NCBI GenBank assembly: GCA_028404615.1
Contig: JAOOBT010000001.1
Span: 124,001-188,000 of the forward strand
Source of the DNA: Candidatus Pelagibacter sp.
GTDB taxonomy: Bacteria; Pseudomonadota; Alphaproteobacteria; Pelagibacterales; Pelagibacteraceae
Length of the DNA stretch: 64,000 nucleotides
Direction of reading: 5' to 3'
Shown here piece by piece: positions 28,131 to 37,582 of the stretch (position 1 is its first letter; every line of letters begins with the position of its first letter). The notes under the pieces were generated by a model that saw only the letters and a program-made list of their open reading frames with translations, did no database searches and was not told the origin of the DNA. A program made the position numbers and the translations under genes.

Positions 28131-29507
28131 ATGTCTAAATCAACAAAAGAAACAAATTTAAAATTAGTCAAAGGTTCAAAAGAAGATTCTTCAAAAGTTA
28201 GTGCTTTGTCTCCAAGGGAAATTGTTTCTGAGCTAGATAGATATGTTATTGGTCAAAAAGACGCTAAAAAAGCAGTAGCAGTCGCTTTAAGGAATAGATG
28301 GAGAAGACAAGCTCTTACTGATGAAATGAGAGATGAGGTTCTGCCAAAAAATATTCTTATGATTGGACCAACTGGAGTAGGAAAAACAGAAATTTCTAGA
28401 AGATTATCGAGATTAGCGGAAGCTCCTTTTATAAAAGTAGAAGCCACAAGATTTACTGAAGTAGGATATGTAGGCAGAGATGTTGAACAAATCGTAAGAG
28501 ACTTAATTGAAATTGCTATCGCGATGGAAAGAGAAAGAAAAAGAAAGGAAGTTAAAGCTAAAGCAGAGTTGAAAGCAGAGGAAAAAGTACTTGATGCCTT
28601 AGTTGGTAACAAAGCAAGTGTCGCAACAAGAGAGAGTTTTAGGAAGAGACTTAGAAATGGAGACTTAGATAACAATGAAATTGAAATAGAAGTTCAAGAT
28701 AATACTTCGGGCCTTCAAAGCTTTGAGATACCAGGAATGCCAGGAGGAAATGTAGGCATGGTAAACCTTGGTGATATTCTAGGTAAGTCAATGGGAAATA
28801 AAAAGGGCAAGAAGAAGAAAATGACTGTTAAAGAATCTCATGACATCTTAGTAGCACAAGAGTCAGACAAAATGATCGAGGAAGATAAAATTATTAAAGA
28901 GGCAAAAAAAGCTACTGAGGAGAACGGGATAGTTTTTCTAGATGAGATTGATAAGGTTTCTGCAAGAAGCGATAGGGTGGGTGGAGATGTATCAAGAGAA
29001 GGAGTTCAAAGAGATTTATTACCTCTTATTGAAGGCACAACAGTTAGCACCAAACATGGACCGATAAAAACTGACCACATATTATTTATTGCCTCTGGCG
29101 CGTTCCAATTAGCTAAACCCTCAGATTTATTACCTGAGTTACAAGGTAGACTTCCTATAAGAGTTGAATTGGATGCGCTTAAAGAGGAAGACTTCAAAAG
29201 AATTTTAAAAGAGCCTGATAATAGTTTAATCAAACAATACAAAGCTCTTCTCAAAACAGAAAATGTAGATCTTAAATTTACTGATGATGGTATTGATATG
29301 CTTGCTAAAGTATCTGCAGAAGTAAATTCATCAGTAGAAAATATTGGTGCAAGAAGGCTTCATACAATCATCGAAAAAGTTTTAGATGATATCAGTTTTA
29401 ACGCGACTGATAAAGCCGGAGAAACCGTAACAGTCGATAAAAAATACGTTCAAGATAATTTAGGTAATTTAGTAAAAGATACAGATTTGTCTAAATTTAT
29501 CCTATAA
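28131..29507 (+). CDS. hslU: HslU unfoldase ATPase
   Basis: AAA+ partner of HslV, 458 residues from ATG 28131, one base after the hslV stop. An upstream in-frame extension lies within hslV and is not needed. [20 protein letters not shown] is the family start; Walker A is GPTGVGKTE; the sensor/Walker B block is [14 protein letters not shown]. The I domain (about 110-245) is Lys/Glu-rich. The C-terminus LSKFIL docks into HslV. Confidence 0.97.
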   Translation: MSKSTKETNLKLVKGSKEDSSKVSALSPREIVSELDRYVIGQKDAKKAVAVALRNRWRRQALTDEMRDEVLPKNILMIGPTGVGKTEISRRLSRLAEAPFIKVEATRFTEVGYVGRDVEQIVRDLIEIAIAMERERKRKEVKAKAELKAEEKVLDALVGNKASVATRESFRKRLRNGDLDNNEIEIEVQDNTSGLQSFEIPGMPGGNVGMVNLGDILGKSMGNKKGKKKKMTVKESHDILVAQESDKMIEEDKIIKEAKKATEENGIVFLDEIDKVSARSDRVGGDVSREGVQRDLLPLIEGTTVSTKHGPIKTDHILFIASGAFQLAKPSDLLPELQGRLPIRVELDALKEEDFKRILKEPDNSLIKQYKALLKTENVDLKFTDDGIDMLAKVSAEVNSSVENIGARRLHTIIEKVLDDISFNATDKAGETVTVDKKYVQDNLGNLVKDTDLSKFIL

Positions 29508-29921
29508 ATTTTTAAGTTTTATAAGAAAAGCACCTTCTCCACCATCGATTCTATCTGCATCTGAAATCGAAACAATAAGTTTTTTGAGCTCATTGTTATT
29601 TTGAATAAAATCTGGAACAGAATATTTTAGTTTACTAAATTTTTTAGAAACGTAAGAGTTTCTATCAGTAGTGGAGTGAAGTCCTTTTCCTGTAATAAAA
29701 AGTATTTCCCTATAATTATTATTTACACATGAAATAATAATTTCTTTTACTTTTTGATTTGCCTCCTCAAGTGAATAACCATGGAGATCATATTTAAACC
29801 TTTCTTTTCTTTTTTTACTCTGAGAGAGGTTCAGATCTTTATCAAAAAGATCAGAGGGATTTTTTATATAAGTCTCCCAAGTTTTTTTATCTTCTAAGGA
29901 GAGATCTTTTTTTTTACTCAC
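29502..29921 (-). CDS. Smr-domain protein
   Basis: A 139-residue protein with one Smr (small MutS-related) domain: [19 protein letters not shown] holds the DLHG motif, and [11 protein letters not shown] the TGKG motif. Smr domains can nick DNA or cut RNA (for example on collided ribosomes), but this short type has no assigned role. It overlaps the next upstream gene by four bases and converges on hslU with a six-base overlap. Confidence 0.88.
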   Translation of the reverse strand: MSKKKDLSLEDKKTWETYIKNPSDLFDKDLNLSQSKKRKERFKYDLHGYSLEEANQKVKEIIISCVNNNYREILFITGKGLHSTTDRNSYVSKKFSKLKYSVPDFIQNNNELKKLIVSISDADRIDGGEGAFLIKLKNL

Positions 29922-30520
29922 TTACTAATAATTTCAGCTAAATACCAATTAGGACTGTTAATTTTTATATTTTTTTTAAATTTCCAAACATCCGAGACAT
30001 ATTTTATTTTGTCAGGATTACCTTCTATAATTTTATTGTCTTTATCTTTTTTAAACGATATTACTTCAGCCACAAATTTCACGGTTGCATATAAATCATC
30101 TTTTATTTTTTCATATTTTTCTAAAGAGGACTCTTTTATACCGATGAAAGTAAACTCAGATTTTATTTTCTCTAAATTTCTAGAGTCTATAGCATCAGAA
30201 AAATTACTATTCATCGTAGGCGTTAATAAACCTTTAAACTTTTTGACTTCACCATTAGCAAATGCTGTCAAAATTGTTTCGTAAGCGATTTCAGCGCCTT
30301 TTAAAAATTCTTTTTTATCTTTACCTTCTAAGACTTCGTGATTTTGTTCAGCGGGTTTAACTTCTTTTTTTGGAACATTAAATCTCTTCTCTGCGAAATT
30401 TGGGTACACTTTTGACTCATGACCAGTTTTTCTTCCTAAAATACTTCTTAGGCGCAAAATGATAAAGCCAGCAATCATGCCTAGTAAAATAATGTCTAAA
30501 TATCCAAAACTGTTACTCAT
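29918..30520 (-). CDS. Tim44/TimA-like membrane-anchored protein
   Basis: About 200 residues from ATG 30520; upstream codons add only MYNYQI. One N-terminal membrane helix (YLDIILLGMIAGFIILRLRS) then a linker, and a Tim44-like domain from about 75 on: GAEIAYETILTAFANGEVKK, LLTPTMNSNFSDAI, then DVWKFKKNIKINSPNWYLAE. The bacterial family is related to the mitochondrial import factor Tim44; its role in bacteria is unclear. Located next to fxsA/secB as in other alphaproteobacteria. Confidence 0.85.
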   Translation of the reverse strand: MSNSFGYLDIILLGMIAGFIILRLRSILGRKTGHESKVYPNFAEKRFNVPKKEVKPAEQNHEVLEGKDKKEFLKGAEIAYETILTAFANGEVKKFKGLLTPTMNSNFSDAIDSRNLEKIKSEFTFIGIKESSLEKYEKIKDDLYATVKFVAEVISFKKDKDNKIIEGNPDKIKYVSDVWKFKKNIKINSPNWYLAEIISK

Positions 30521-30564
30521 AATTTGATAATTATACATTAATCATATATTTTTGTATTAGACAA

Positions 30565-30978
30565 ATGAACCCATTTTTTCTCATATTTATATGCCTTCCA
30601 GCCATAGAAATATATTTTATGATTAAAGTAGGAGCAGAAGTGGGGGCTTTAAACACCATTGGCTTAGTTTTTTTAACTGCAATAATTGGCGTATATTTTG
30701 CAAAACTTCAAGGAATACAAACTCTTAAGTCAGGAATGATTAATTTATACCAAAATAAGATACCAATTTATGAAGTCATGTCCGGGGCCTCAATTGCCAT
30801 AGCAGCTTTGTTATTAATTGTACCCGGGTTTTTTACCGACTTTATGGGTTTTTTATTATTAATACCTATTACAAGAAAAATCTTATTTAAATTTATTATC
30901 AAAAATAAAGTTGACATTAAAAATCAAAATAAAACTATAGACGGTGAGATTGTAGACAATAAAAAAGATGAATTATAA
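30565..30978 (+). CDS. fxsA: FxsA family inner-membrane protein
   Basis: A 137-residue membrane protein. PFFLIFICLPAIEIYFMIK begins the family, with GALNTIGLVFLTAIIGVYFA and AALLLIVPGFFTDFMGFLL giving the conserved PGF(F/L)TD turn. In E. coli FxsA limits exclusion of phage T7 by F plasmid; the general role is unknown. It overlaps secB by 11 bases and is divergent from the Tim44-like gene. Confidence 0.92.
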   Translation: MNPFFLIFICLPAIEIYFMIKVGAEVGALNTIGLVFLTAIIGVYFAKLQGIQTLKSGMINLYQNKIPIYEVMSGASIAIAALLLIVPGFFTDFMGFLLLIPITRKILFKFIIKNKVDIKNQNKTIDGEIVDNKKDEL

Positions 30979-31387
30979 AATTATTGGAAAATACATAAAA
31001 GAATTAAACTTTGATATTCCTAATTCAAAAACATTTTTTTTACTATCTAAAGATATATCTAATTATAAAATTAATATTGATATTAAAAGCTCTCAATCTA
31101 AACAAAATATAATAGAAGTTTTAACAAGTCTTAGTCTAGTGCCTGTTAAAGATGATTTTGAAAAGATTGATACAAAAATTGTCTATGCATCTATAATAGA
31201 ACTAGAAAAAGATAAATTAACAAAAGAAAAAATCGAAAAAATTATTTTGGTTGAGGTTCCTTCAAGGATCTATCCTGAATTGAGAAAGATATTTATTTTT
31301 TTATTTGAGAATTCTGGGTTCAAAGATGTAAAGATAAATGAAACAGTAAATTTTGAAAAACTTTATAGAATGAAAAAATTTCAATAA
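30968..31387 (+). CDS. secB: SecB export chaperone
   Basis: A 139-residue divergent SecB. KYIKELNFDIPNSKTFF is the typical start (YIKDLSFEnP), and LVEVPSRIYPELRKIFIFL matches the conserved LLFPYAR-like strand in reduced form. SecB keeps preproteins unfolded for SecA. Sequence is far from E. coli SecB, so the call also rests on position between fxsA and dnaQ, where alphaproteobacteria keep secB. Confidence 0.85.
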   Translation: MNYKIIGKYIKELNFDIPNSKTFFLLSKDISNYKINIDIKSSQSKQNIIEVLTSLSLVPVKDDFEKIDTKIVYASIIELEKDKLTKEKIEKIILVEVPSRIYPELRKIFIFLFENSGFKDVKINETVNFEKLYRMKKFQ

Positions 31388-32040
31388 AAATTTTTCTTTA
31401 ATTCAGATTTTAAAAATTCTTTATGCTTTTTTAATTCATGATCAGAAATCTTCAAAACTGATTTATTATAATTATTCGTTTTACTAATATTTTGTTCTGA
31501 CACATTATTTGAAAGATTAAACTTGGGCTCTTTGGCATCTAACAAGTTGATGTAAACTTCTCTTAAAAGGTCACAGTCTAGGAGAGCGTTGTGTTTAGTT
31601 CTTTTTGATATGTCTATGTTAAATCTTTTGCATAAAGAGTCTAGAGAGTTCGAAGTTCCAGGAAATTTATTTCTAGCAACTTCTAAAGAGTCTGTAACAA
31701 ATTTTTTCTCAATTTTTGGTTTTTTTAATAATTGTAATTCGCCATCTAGAAACCCTAAATCAAAGGGAGCATTATGAATAATAATTTTTTTGTCTTTTAT
31801 AAATTTTAAAAAATCATCTGCTACTTTATCAAAGGTTTCTTTATCTTGTAAAAATTTCTCTGAGAATCCATGAATTTTAAATGCCTCTTCAGGTACACTT
31901 CTCATTGGATTAATTAGTTTATGAAATATATTACCAGTCGGGATTAAATCTTTAGTTTCGACGCATGCTATTTCAACTATCCTATGACCTTCTCTAAATT
32001 TTAATCCTGTTGTTTCAGTATCCAGAAAAACTTCATTCAT
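31381..32040 (-). CDS. dnaQ: DNA polymerase III epsilon subunit (3'-5' exonuclease)
   Basis: Proofreading exonuclease, 219 residues from ATG 32040. DEDDh motifs are intact: EVFLDTETTGL (Exo I), IIHNAPFDLGFLDGEL (Exo II), and KHNALLDCDLL (Exo III, His-x4-Asp). The C-terminal tail with KSVLKISDHELKKHKEFL differs from E. coli. It overlaps coaE by eight bases and converges with secB with seven bases shared. Confidence 0.96.
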   Translation of the reverse strand: MNEVFLDTETTGLKFREGHRIVEIACVETKDLIPTGNIFHKLINPMRSVPEEAFKIHGFSEKFLQDKETFDKVADDFLKFIKDKKIIIHNAPFDLGFLDGELQLLKKPKIEKKFVTDSLEVARNKFPGTSNSLDSLCKRFNIDISKRTKHNALLDCDLLREVYINLLDAKEPKFNLSNNVSEQNISKTNNYNKSVLKISDHELKKHKEFLKSELKKNFY

Positions 32041-32599
32041 AATTATCAATTATAGCCAATAATTTACGTTTTAAAATCTTAATGTTATTTTCATTAACAA
32101 CTACATAATCACAAAATTTAATCTTCTTGTTTTCACTAAGTTGTTTTTTATTTAATAAGCTAAAAATTTTTTTATTACCATTTTTAGATAAAAATCTTTT
32201 TAGTCTAATTTTTTTTCTCGCTTTAATAAAAATAATTACATCAAAGTTTTTCATCAATTTACTCTCAATTAAAAGGGGAATTTCATAAAATAAAAATTTT
32301 TTTTTTTTATTTCTATGAGTAAAGCTCTTCATACGATTTCTTACTAGAGGGTGAATAATTTGTTCTAATTTTCTTATATTCTTATTATTCTTTAAAATCT
32401 CTTTTTTTAAATCTATTTTAATCTTATTTTTATTTTTTAAATTAAATTTTTTAGCAAGTATATTTTTAAAAACTTTATTTTGATAAAGTTCCCTAACTAC
32501 TTTGTCTGCGCTAAAAAGTGGTCCTCTTCTATAAGATAATATATTGCTGGCTGTAGTTTTTCCTGACGCCAAAGATCCTGTGATACCAACTTTTATCAT
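32033..32599 (-). CDS. coaE: Dephospho-CoA kinase
   Basis: Last step of coenzyme A synthesis; 188 residues. P-loop GSLASGKTTASN at the start, then PLFSADKVVRELY with the catalytic Asp region, and HPLVRNRMKS, a family hallmark. The protein is unusually Lys-rich. It overlaps both dnaQ and aroE. Confidence 0.94.
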   Translation of the reverse strand: MIKVGITGSLASGKTTASNILSYRRGPLFSADKVVRELYQNKVFKNILAKKFNLKNKNKIKIDLKKEILKNNKNIRKLEQIIHPLVRNRMKSFTHRNKKKKFLFYEIPLLIESKLMKNFDVIIFIKARKKIRLKRFLSKNGNKKIFSLLNKKQLSENKKIKFCDYVVVNENNIKILKRKLLAIIDNYE

Positions 32600-33417
32600 T
32601 TAAGTTTTGAATTTAATAATTGTATTAATCCATCATCAATTTCGGGATTAATTTTGTTCCATAAATAAAACGATTTTTGCCCTTGATAAATAAACATATC
32701 TAGACCATTAAAAACTTTTTTTCCTTGCTCTTTAAGATACTTAAAAGTCTTTGTTTCCAGTGGGTTATAAATAGTGTCGATATATATCAATTCTTCTTTA
32801 GTGTTAGAAAAATGAAAATTAAAATCCTCTCCATCTTTTAATCCAAGGCTGGTTGCATTTACTATAATATCAAAATTCTTTATTTCTGTTTTTAGCTTTT
32901 CCCATGGTAAAATATTAATAAAATTAAATTTCTTTTTGAGAAAAATACATTTCTCATTAGTTCTGTTTGTCAGTGAAATATTTCTTATTGAAGACTTTTG
33001 AAGAGATAATATTACTGAAGGTGAGACGCCACCAGCACCAATAACTAAGGCTTTTTTATTTGAACTCTCATCGATTTCTTTAAGATAAGCTGCTTGCAGT
33101 CCAAATACGTCGGTATTTTCTCCAATGATTGATTTATTACCATCTAGAAGAATAGTATTTACAGATCCTGTTAACTCAGCATCATTTACAACCTTATCAA
33201 CGTGATTAATAATTTTTTGTTTAAAAGGCAGTGTTACGTTTATTCCAGATAGAGATCCATCTCTTATTCTATTAATAATTTGAAATAAATCTTTATCGTT
33301 TGCTTCAATGATAGAATAATCTGCTTTAAGATTATATTTATCAAACCAATATTTATGTAAAACTGGTGAAAGAGAGTGCTTTATAGGACTTCCGATTATA
33401 GCAAAGCTTTTTTTCAT
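32596..33417 (-). CDS. aroE: Shikimate dehydrogenase
   Basis: NADPH-dependent step of aromatic amino acid synthesis; 273 residues. Substrate-binding IGSPIKHSLSPVLHKYWF, catalytic Lys in GINVTLPFKQKI, the NADP loop VIGAGGVSPSVI, and IVNATSLGLK. C-terminal GLDMFIYQGQKSFYLWN completes the fold. Overlaps coaE and maf by four bases each. Confidence 0.97.
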   Translation of the reverse strand: MKKSFAIIGSPIKHSLSPVLHKYWFDKYNLKADYSIIEANDKDLFQIINRIRDGSLSGINVTLPFKQKIINHVDKVVNDAELTGSVNTILLDGNKSIIGENTDVFGLQAAYLKEIDESSNKKALVIGAGGVSPSVILSLQKSSIRNISLTNRTNEKCIFLKKKFNFINILPWEKLKTEIKNFDIIVNATSLGLKDGEDFNFHFSNTKEELIYIDTIYNPLETKTFKYLKEQGKKVFNGLDMFIYQGQKSFYLWNKINPEIDDGLIQLLNSKLK

Positions 33418-33998
33418 ATTTTTAATTGCCTAATATAATTTGAAATTTCTTTTACGGGCAATCCCATAATTGAATTTTTATCACCTTTAACATACTCAAA
33501 AAGTTCTAATCCACCTGCTTCAATTTGATAAACACCGTAATCAATAAGCGTTTTTGTTTTTATTTTACTTAAGTATTTTGATAATTCATTATCTGTAAAA
33601 TTTTTCATTTTTAGCTCAGATGAATCTGTATGGTTCCAGATCATAGCACCATTTTTAGATATACAAACTGAGCTTATCAAATAATGTTTACGATTATTTA
33701 GTTTTTTTAAAATAGCAAAAGCTTCCTCTCTAGAATTAGGTTTATTAATTAACTCTTCACTTAGAGATATAACGCTATCCGCTCCAATGACTATTCGATC
33801 AGGATGTCTACTACTTACTCTTATAGATTTTATCTCTGCAAGATTTTTTGAAATAACTAATGGACTCGCTCCTTCTGCCAACAGAGATTGTTTGACCTCT
33901 TCTTCATCAACATTTGAGACTATTACTTCGTTGTCTATGTTGTGGTTATCCAATATTTGTTTCCTCACTCCACTTTTGGAAGCTAAAATTATTTTCAT
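33414..33998 (-). CDS. maf: Maf-family nucleotide pyrophosphatase
   Basis: House-cleaning NTP pyrophosphatase, 194 residues. ILASKSGVRKQIL is the Maf nucleotide motif (ASxSxxR), VIGADSVIS the catalytic acidic block, and GVYQIEAGGLELFEYVKGDKN-type text (residues split here) the third, with GLPV at the end. Which Maf subfamily, and therefore which base is preferred (dTTP/UTP or m7GTP), is not settled. Confidence 0.94.
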   Translation of the reverse strand: MKIILASKSGVRKQILDNHNIDNEVIVSNVDEEEVKQSLLAEGASPLVISKNLAEIKSIRVSSRHPDRIVIGADSVISLSEELINKPNSREEAFAILKKLNNRKHYLISSVCISKNGAMIWNHTDSSELKMKNFTDNELSKYLSKIKTKTLIDYGVYQIEAGGLELFEYVKGDKNSIMGLPVKEISNYIRQLKI

Positions 33999-34813
33999 CT
34001 ACTCTTTTTAATTTCAATTATTTTTAATATAGAAGCTGCTGTTTCTTCCACAGACCTTCTAGTTACGTCAATAATTGGCCAATTATTTTTTTTGAACAAA
34101 TTTTTCGAGTCCTCAACTTCTTTTTTAATTGAGTTTAAATCAGTATACTCCTTTAAATTTTGATCTTTCATAATTGCTACTCGATTACGCCTAATATCAG
34201 AAAGCCTTTGGGGGTCTGCAACTAAACCAATAATGCATGATTTTTTATTTGATTTCAAACTCTCAGGGATTTTTTGATCTAACACTAAGGGAATGTTAAC
34301 AGTTTTATATCCTCTATTAGCCAAATAAATTGATGTAGGAGTTTTACTTGTTCTACTTATACCTAATAAAACGACATCTGCATCATTAATGTCATCTACT
34401 TTTTTTCCGTCATCATGTGTCATTGTAAATTGAATAGCTTCAATCCTTTTATAATAATCGTCATCAAGAACGTGTTGAGCGCTTGGTTTGTGGATTGCCT
34501 TTTGATTTAAAAGCTTTGAAAAACTCAAAATTAAATTTCCTAATACACCAAAACAGGGAATAGCATTCTTTTCGCTTTGACTTGCTAAATACTTAGCTAA
34601 TTTAGTTTCAACAATAGTATATAAGATAATAGAGTTATCAATTTTGTTGCATTCTTTTAATATTCTATCAATTTGCTGCTCAGTTCTTATAAAAGCAAAC
34701 TCTTTTTTTTCGTATTCGAAGTTTGCAAATTGTGACTTGAGAGATAAAAATATTCTATCTAGGGTTTCACCGGTAGAGTCGGACACAAGATATACATTGT
34801 ATTTTTCGTTCAT
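33995..34813 (-). CDS. ppsR: Pyruvate,phosphate dikinase / PEP synthase regulatory protein (PpsR, DUF299)
   Basis: ADP-dependent kinase and phosphorylase that switches PPDK or PEP synthase; 272 residues. Start NVYLVSDSTGETLDRI; P-loop-like GISRTSKTPTSIYLANRGYK, then NIPLV; LVADPQRLSDIRRNR; DVTRRSVEETAASIL at the end. This is the RP001-type gene that flanks the origin in Caulobacter and Rickettsia. It runs leftward away from the probable origin. Confidence 0.95.
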   Translation of the reverse strand: MNEKYNVYLVSDSTGETLDRIFLSLKSQFANFEYEKKEFAFIRTEQQIDRILKECNKIDNSIILYTIVETKLAKYLASQSEKNAIPCFGVLGNLILSFSKLLNQKAIHKPSAQHVLDDDYYKRIEAIQFTMTHDDGKKVDDINDADVVLLGISRTSKTPTSIYLANRGYKTVNIPLVLDQKIPESLKSNKKSCIIGLVADPQRLSDIRRNRVAIMKDQNLKEYTDLNSIKKEVEDSKNLFKKNNWPIIDVTRRSVEETAASILKIIEIKKSR

Positions 34814-35083
34814 ATCTTTGTTAATAAAGCATTGATAGGTTCATGTTTTACATTTTAGATCGTATTTCAAAAAAGTAATTAACAATAATCAACACTATTT
34901 AAACATTATATTGAATGTTGATAATAATGTTTTTTTAGTGTTTATAAAATGAATAAAAACTTAAATGCAAGGAAATCCAACAAAACTTATTAACCTAGGC
35001 TTGTATAAAAGTTGTAAAAATCGTTATATAAGTAATCAACAAGACCTATAACACTAACTACGTTTATAAACTTAATTTATTTA
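34814..35083. other. oriC: Probable chromosomal replication origin (oriC)
   Basis: The 270-base spacer between the divergent ppsR and hemE is the position of the mapped Caulobacter origin and the inferred Rickettsia origin. It is very AT-rich and holds three copies of a DnaA-box-like 9-mer: TAATCAACA at 34886-34894 and 35033-35041, and TGTTGATAA (reverse of TTATCAACA) at 34916-34924. These are one or two bases off TTATCCACA. A 19-base inverted repeat surrounds the second. Genes on both sides point outward. No ORF of note lies in it; promoters for both flanking genes must also be here. Confidence 0.75.
34891..34942. repeat. Long inverted repeat within the probable origin
   Basis: Left arm AACACTATTTAAACATTAT (34891-34909) and right arm ATAATGTTTTTTTAGTGTT (34924-34942) pair at 16 of 19 positions, the three mismatches being central. 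The 14-base centre includes most of a TTATCAACA-like box on the minus strand. It could extrude as a cruciform or serve as an unwinding or protein-binding element. Confidence 0.7.
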
Positions 35084-36088
35084 ATGAGCAATCTGAAAGA
35101 AATCTTAATAAATAAAAATATTTGTAAATCGGTTTGGTTTATGCGACAAGCAGGTAGGTATCTCCCGGAATTTAGAGAAATTAGGTCTCAAAATCAAAAC
35201 TTTGTTAAACTCTGTTTAAACAGTGAATTAAGCTCTGAAATTACCTTGCAACCTATTAAAAGATTTAATTTAGACTCAGCTATAATTTTTTCAGACATAC
35301 TTATGATACCCTACTCCATGGGACAAAAGGTTGAATTTATTAAAAATCAAGGACCGATATTAGAAAAATTTGATATAGAGAAGTTTCTAGATAATAATAA
35401 AAATTCAGTGACAAAAAAATTACAACCAGTTTATTCAGCAATAGAAAAAACAAGAAAAAAATTGGATAAAAAGAAATCTTTGATAGGATTTATTGGGGCA
35501 CCTTGGACTTTATTGATTTATATGTATGGAGTAAAGGTAGATAAAAATAATATTGATTTTGAAAAAATAAAATCAAAAAAATCAGAGATTAATCAAGTTA
35601 TTGATAAATTACACGAAACACTTTGTATTCATATTAATAACCAGATTGAAGCTGGAGCAGATGTCATCCAAATTTTTGACTCTTGGTCTGGCTTGATACC
35701 AGAGCTAGACTTAAATAATTATTGTATTAATCCCAATCTAAAACTCGTCGATTTTTGCAAGAAAAAAAACATACCTGTTATATGTTTCCCAAAAGGTATT
35801 GGAAGAAATTATAAAAAATTTAATGATATTGTTAAACCAGATGGGATCAATTTAGATTATACTATAGACCCTAGTTGGGCCAAACAAAACTTAAAAAACG
35901 TAGTAATACAAGGAGGTCTAAATCCTAAAATTTTATTATTAAATGAAAGTGAAATAATAAAAAATACAGAAAAGTACCTGTATATATTTAACGATATACC
36001 TTACGTATTCAATCTCGGACACGGTTTGCTTCCAGAGACAGACCCATATAAAGTTGAGAAATTAATAAAATTTTATAGAAAGTTCTAG
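35084..36088 (+). CDS. hemE: Uroporphyrinogen decarboxylase
   Basis: Decarboxylates uroporphyrinogen III to coproporphyrinogen; 334 residues. VWFMRQAGRYLPEFREIR is the signature with the catalytic Arg pair; SAIIFSDILMIP holds the active Asp; GFIGAPWTLLIYM and GADVIQIFDSWSG follow; NLGHGLLPETDP ends the barrel. It is first of hemE-hemH-hemJ, which run away from the origin. Confidence 0.97.
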   Translation: MSNLKEILINKNICKSVWFMRQAGRYLPEFREIRSQNQNFVKLCLNSELSSEITLQPIKRFNLDSAIIFSDILMIPYSMGQKVEFIKNQGPILEKFDIEKFLDNNKNSVTKKLQPVYSAIEKTRKKLDKKKSLIGFIGAPWTLLIYMYGVKVDKNNIDFEKIKSKKSEINQVIDKLHETLCIHINNQIEAGADVIQIFDSWSGLIPELDLNNYCINPNLKLVDFCKKKNIPVICFPKGIGRNYKKFNDIVKPDGINLDYTIDPSWAKQNLKNVVIQGGLNPKILLLNESEIIKNTEKYLYIFNDIPYVFNLGHGLLPETDPYKVEKLIKFYRKF

Positions 36089-36090
36089 TT

Positions 36091-37083
36091 ATGGAAGAAA
36101 ATCACCCAAAAGTAAAATTTGGAAAAACTGGTGTCTTGTTAATAAACTTAGGAACACCAGACTCTACCAACTGGTGGGATATCAGAAAATATTTAAAAGA
36201 ATTCTTGTCTGATAGAAGAGTTATAGAAGTCAACCCAATAGTATGGCAAATAATTTTAAATTTATTTATTCTTACCTTTCGACCTTCAAAAACAGCGCAT
36301 GCATATAAAAAAATATGGAGAAAAGAAACTAATGAGTCCCCACTTTTATATTTTACAAGAAGCCAGGCAATAAAATTAAAAGAAAAAATGGGAAATGAAA
36401 ACATTATAATAGATTTTGCCATGAGATATGGAAACCCAAGTATAAAGTCAAAACTGAATTTATTAAAAGAAGAAGGTTGTGAAAATATAATTATATTACC
36501 GTTATATCCTCAATATGCTGCAGCCACAACAGCAACAGTTTGTGATGAGGTTTATCGAACATTAATGAAAATGAGATGGCAACCCAGTCTTCAAATAATT
36601 CCGCATTACGAATCTGAAGACTTATATATTAATGCACTTATCAAAAGTATTGATAAAAAAATTAAATCAATAAATTGGAAACCAGAACTAATTATTTCCT
36701 CTTATCACGGAATACCTAAGAAATATTTTGATCAGGGAGACCCTTATCACTGTTACTGTCATAAGACAACGAGACTATTGAAAGAAAAATATTCTTCAAT
36801 TGATATTCAAACTACATTTCAGTCGAGATTTGGACCTCAAGAATGGTTAACACCATACACAGATAAAACTATAGAGAGCTTACCTAAGAAAGGAATTAAA
36901 AATCTTCTAGTTATTTGCCCTGGGTTTGCCTCGGATTGTGTTGAGACCTTGGAAGAAATTAACATTCAGGGCAGAGAGAGTTTTTTAGAAAGCGGAGGAG
37001 AAAATTTTGATTTAATACCTTGTCTCAATGATAGTCCAGATCATATTGATTTATTTGAGAAGCTCGTAAAAAAATATATTTAA
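36091..37083 (+). CDS. hemH: Ferrochelatase
   Basis: Inserts iron into protoporphyrin IX; 330 residues. GVLLINLGTPDSTN start, PLLYFTRSQAIKLK, MRYGNPSIKSKL, then the catalytic His in IISSYHGIPKKYFDQGDPYH; TFQSRFGPQEWLTPYT and VICPGFASDCVETLEE with metal-side Glu/His region. Two bases after hemE. Confidence 0.97.
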   Translation: MEENHPKVKFGKTGVLLINLGTPDSTNWWDIRKYLKEFLSDRRVIEVNPIVWQIILNLFILTFRPSKTAHAYKKIWRKETNESPLLYFTRSQAIKLKEKMGNENIIIDFAMRYGNPSIKSKLNLLKEEGCENIIILPLYPQYAAATTATVCDEVYRTLMKMRWQPSLQIIPHYESEDLYINALIKSIDKKIKSINWKPELIISSYHGIPKKYFDQGDPYHCYCHKTTRLLKEKYSSIDIQTTFQSRFGPQEWLTPYTDKTIESLPKKGIKNLLVICPGFASDCVETLEEINIQGRESFLESGGENFDLIPCLNDSPDHIDLFEKLVKKYI

Positions 37084-37084
37084 A

Positions 37085-37519
37085 ATGAATCTATATCTCT
37101 TGTTTAAATCTCTTCATTTGATTGCCGTTATATCCTGGATGGCCGGACTTTTATATCTTCCGAGAATATTTGTCTATCATTCTGAAGCCAGTCACGACTC
37201 TCAGAAAGATGTTTTTAAAACTATGGAAAGAAGACTTTATAATTATATTATGATGCCAGCAATGCTGCTATCTTGGTTGTTTGGTATTTTGTTAATACAC
37301 AGTCTAGGCTTTAACGTATTTTCCGAATTTTGGATGCAATTAAAAACCATTTTAGTAGTAATTTTAACTTTTTATCATTTTTTACTAGGAAAATATCTTA
37401 ATGATTTTGCCATAGAAAATAATAGTAAGACCTCAAGATTTTATAGAATTATTAACGAAGTTCCTACAATTATACTAATTGTCGTTGTGTTTGTTGTGAT
37501 TTTTAAGCCTCTAATATAG
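37085..37519 (+). CDS. hemJ: HemJ-type protoporphyrinogen IX oxidase
   Basis: A 144-residue membrane protein with about four helices. FKSLHLIAVISWMAGLLYLPRIFVYH contains the conserved His and Arg of HemJ (the string is interrupted here only for length); MERRLYNYIMMPAMLLSW and ILVVILTFYHFLLGKYL follow. HemJ oxidises protoporphyrinogen before HemH. Placement directly after hemH supports it. Confidence 0.93.
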   Translation: MNLYLLFKSLHLIAVISWMAGLLYLPRIFVYHSEASHDSQKDVFKTMERRLYNYIMMPAMLLSWLFGILLIHSLGFNVFSEFWMQLKTILVVILTFYHFLLGKYLNDFAIENNSKTSRFYRIINEVPTIILIVVVFVVIFKPLI

Positions 37520-37582
37520 AACTTGAATTCTTCAAAAAAAAACATATACTTATAATACTTTCCTTTTAATCAACACAATCTC

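Noticed and set aside
34814..35083. Riboswitch (SAM, glycine or similar) before hemE
   Set aside because: No conserved aptamer core is visible; the structure found is better explained by an origin inverted repeat.
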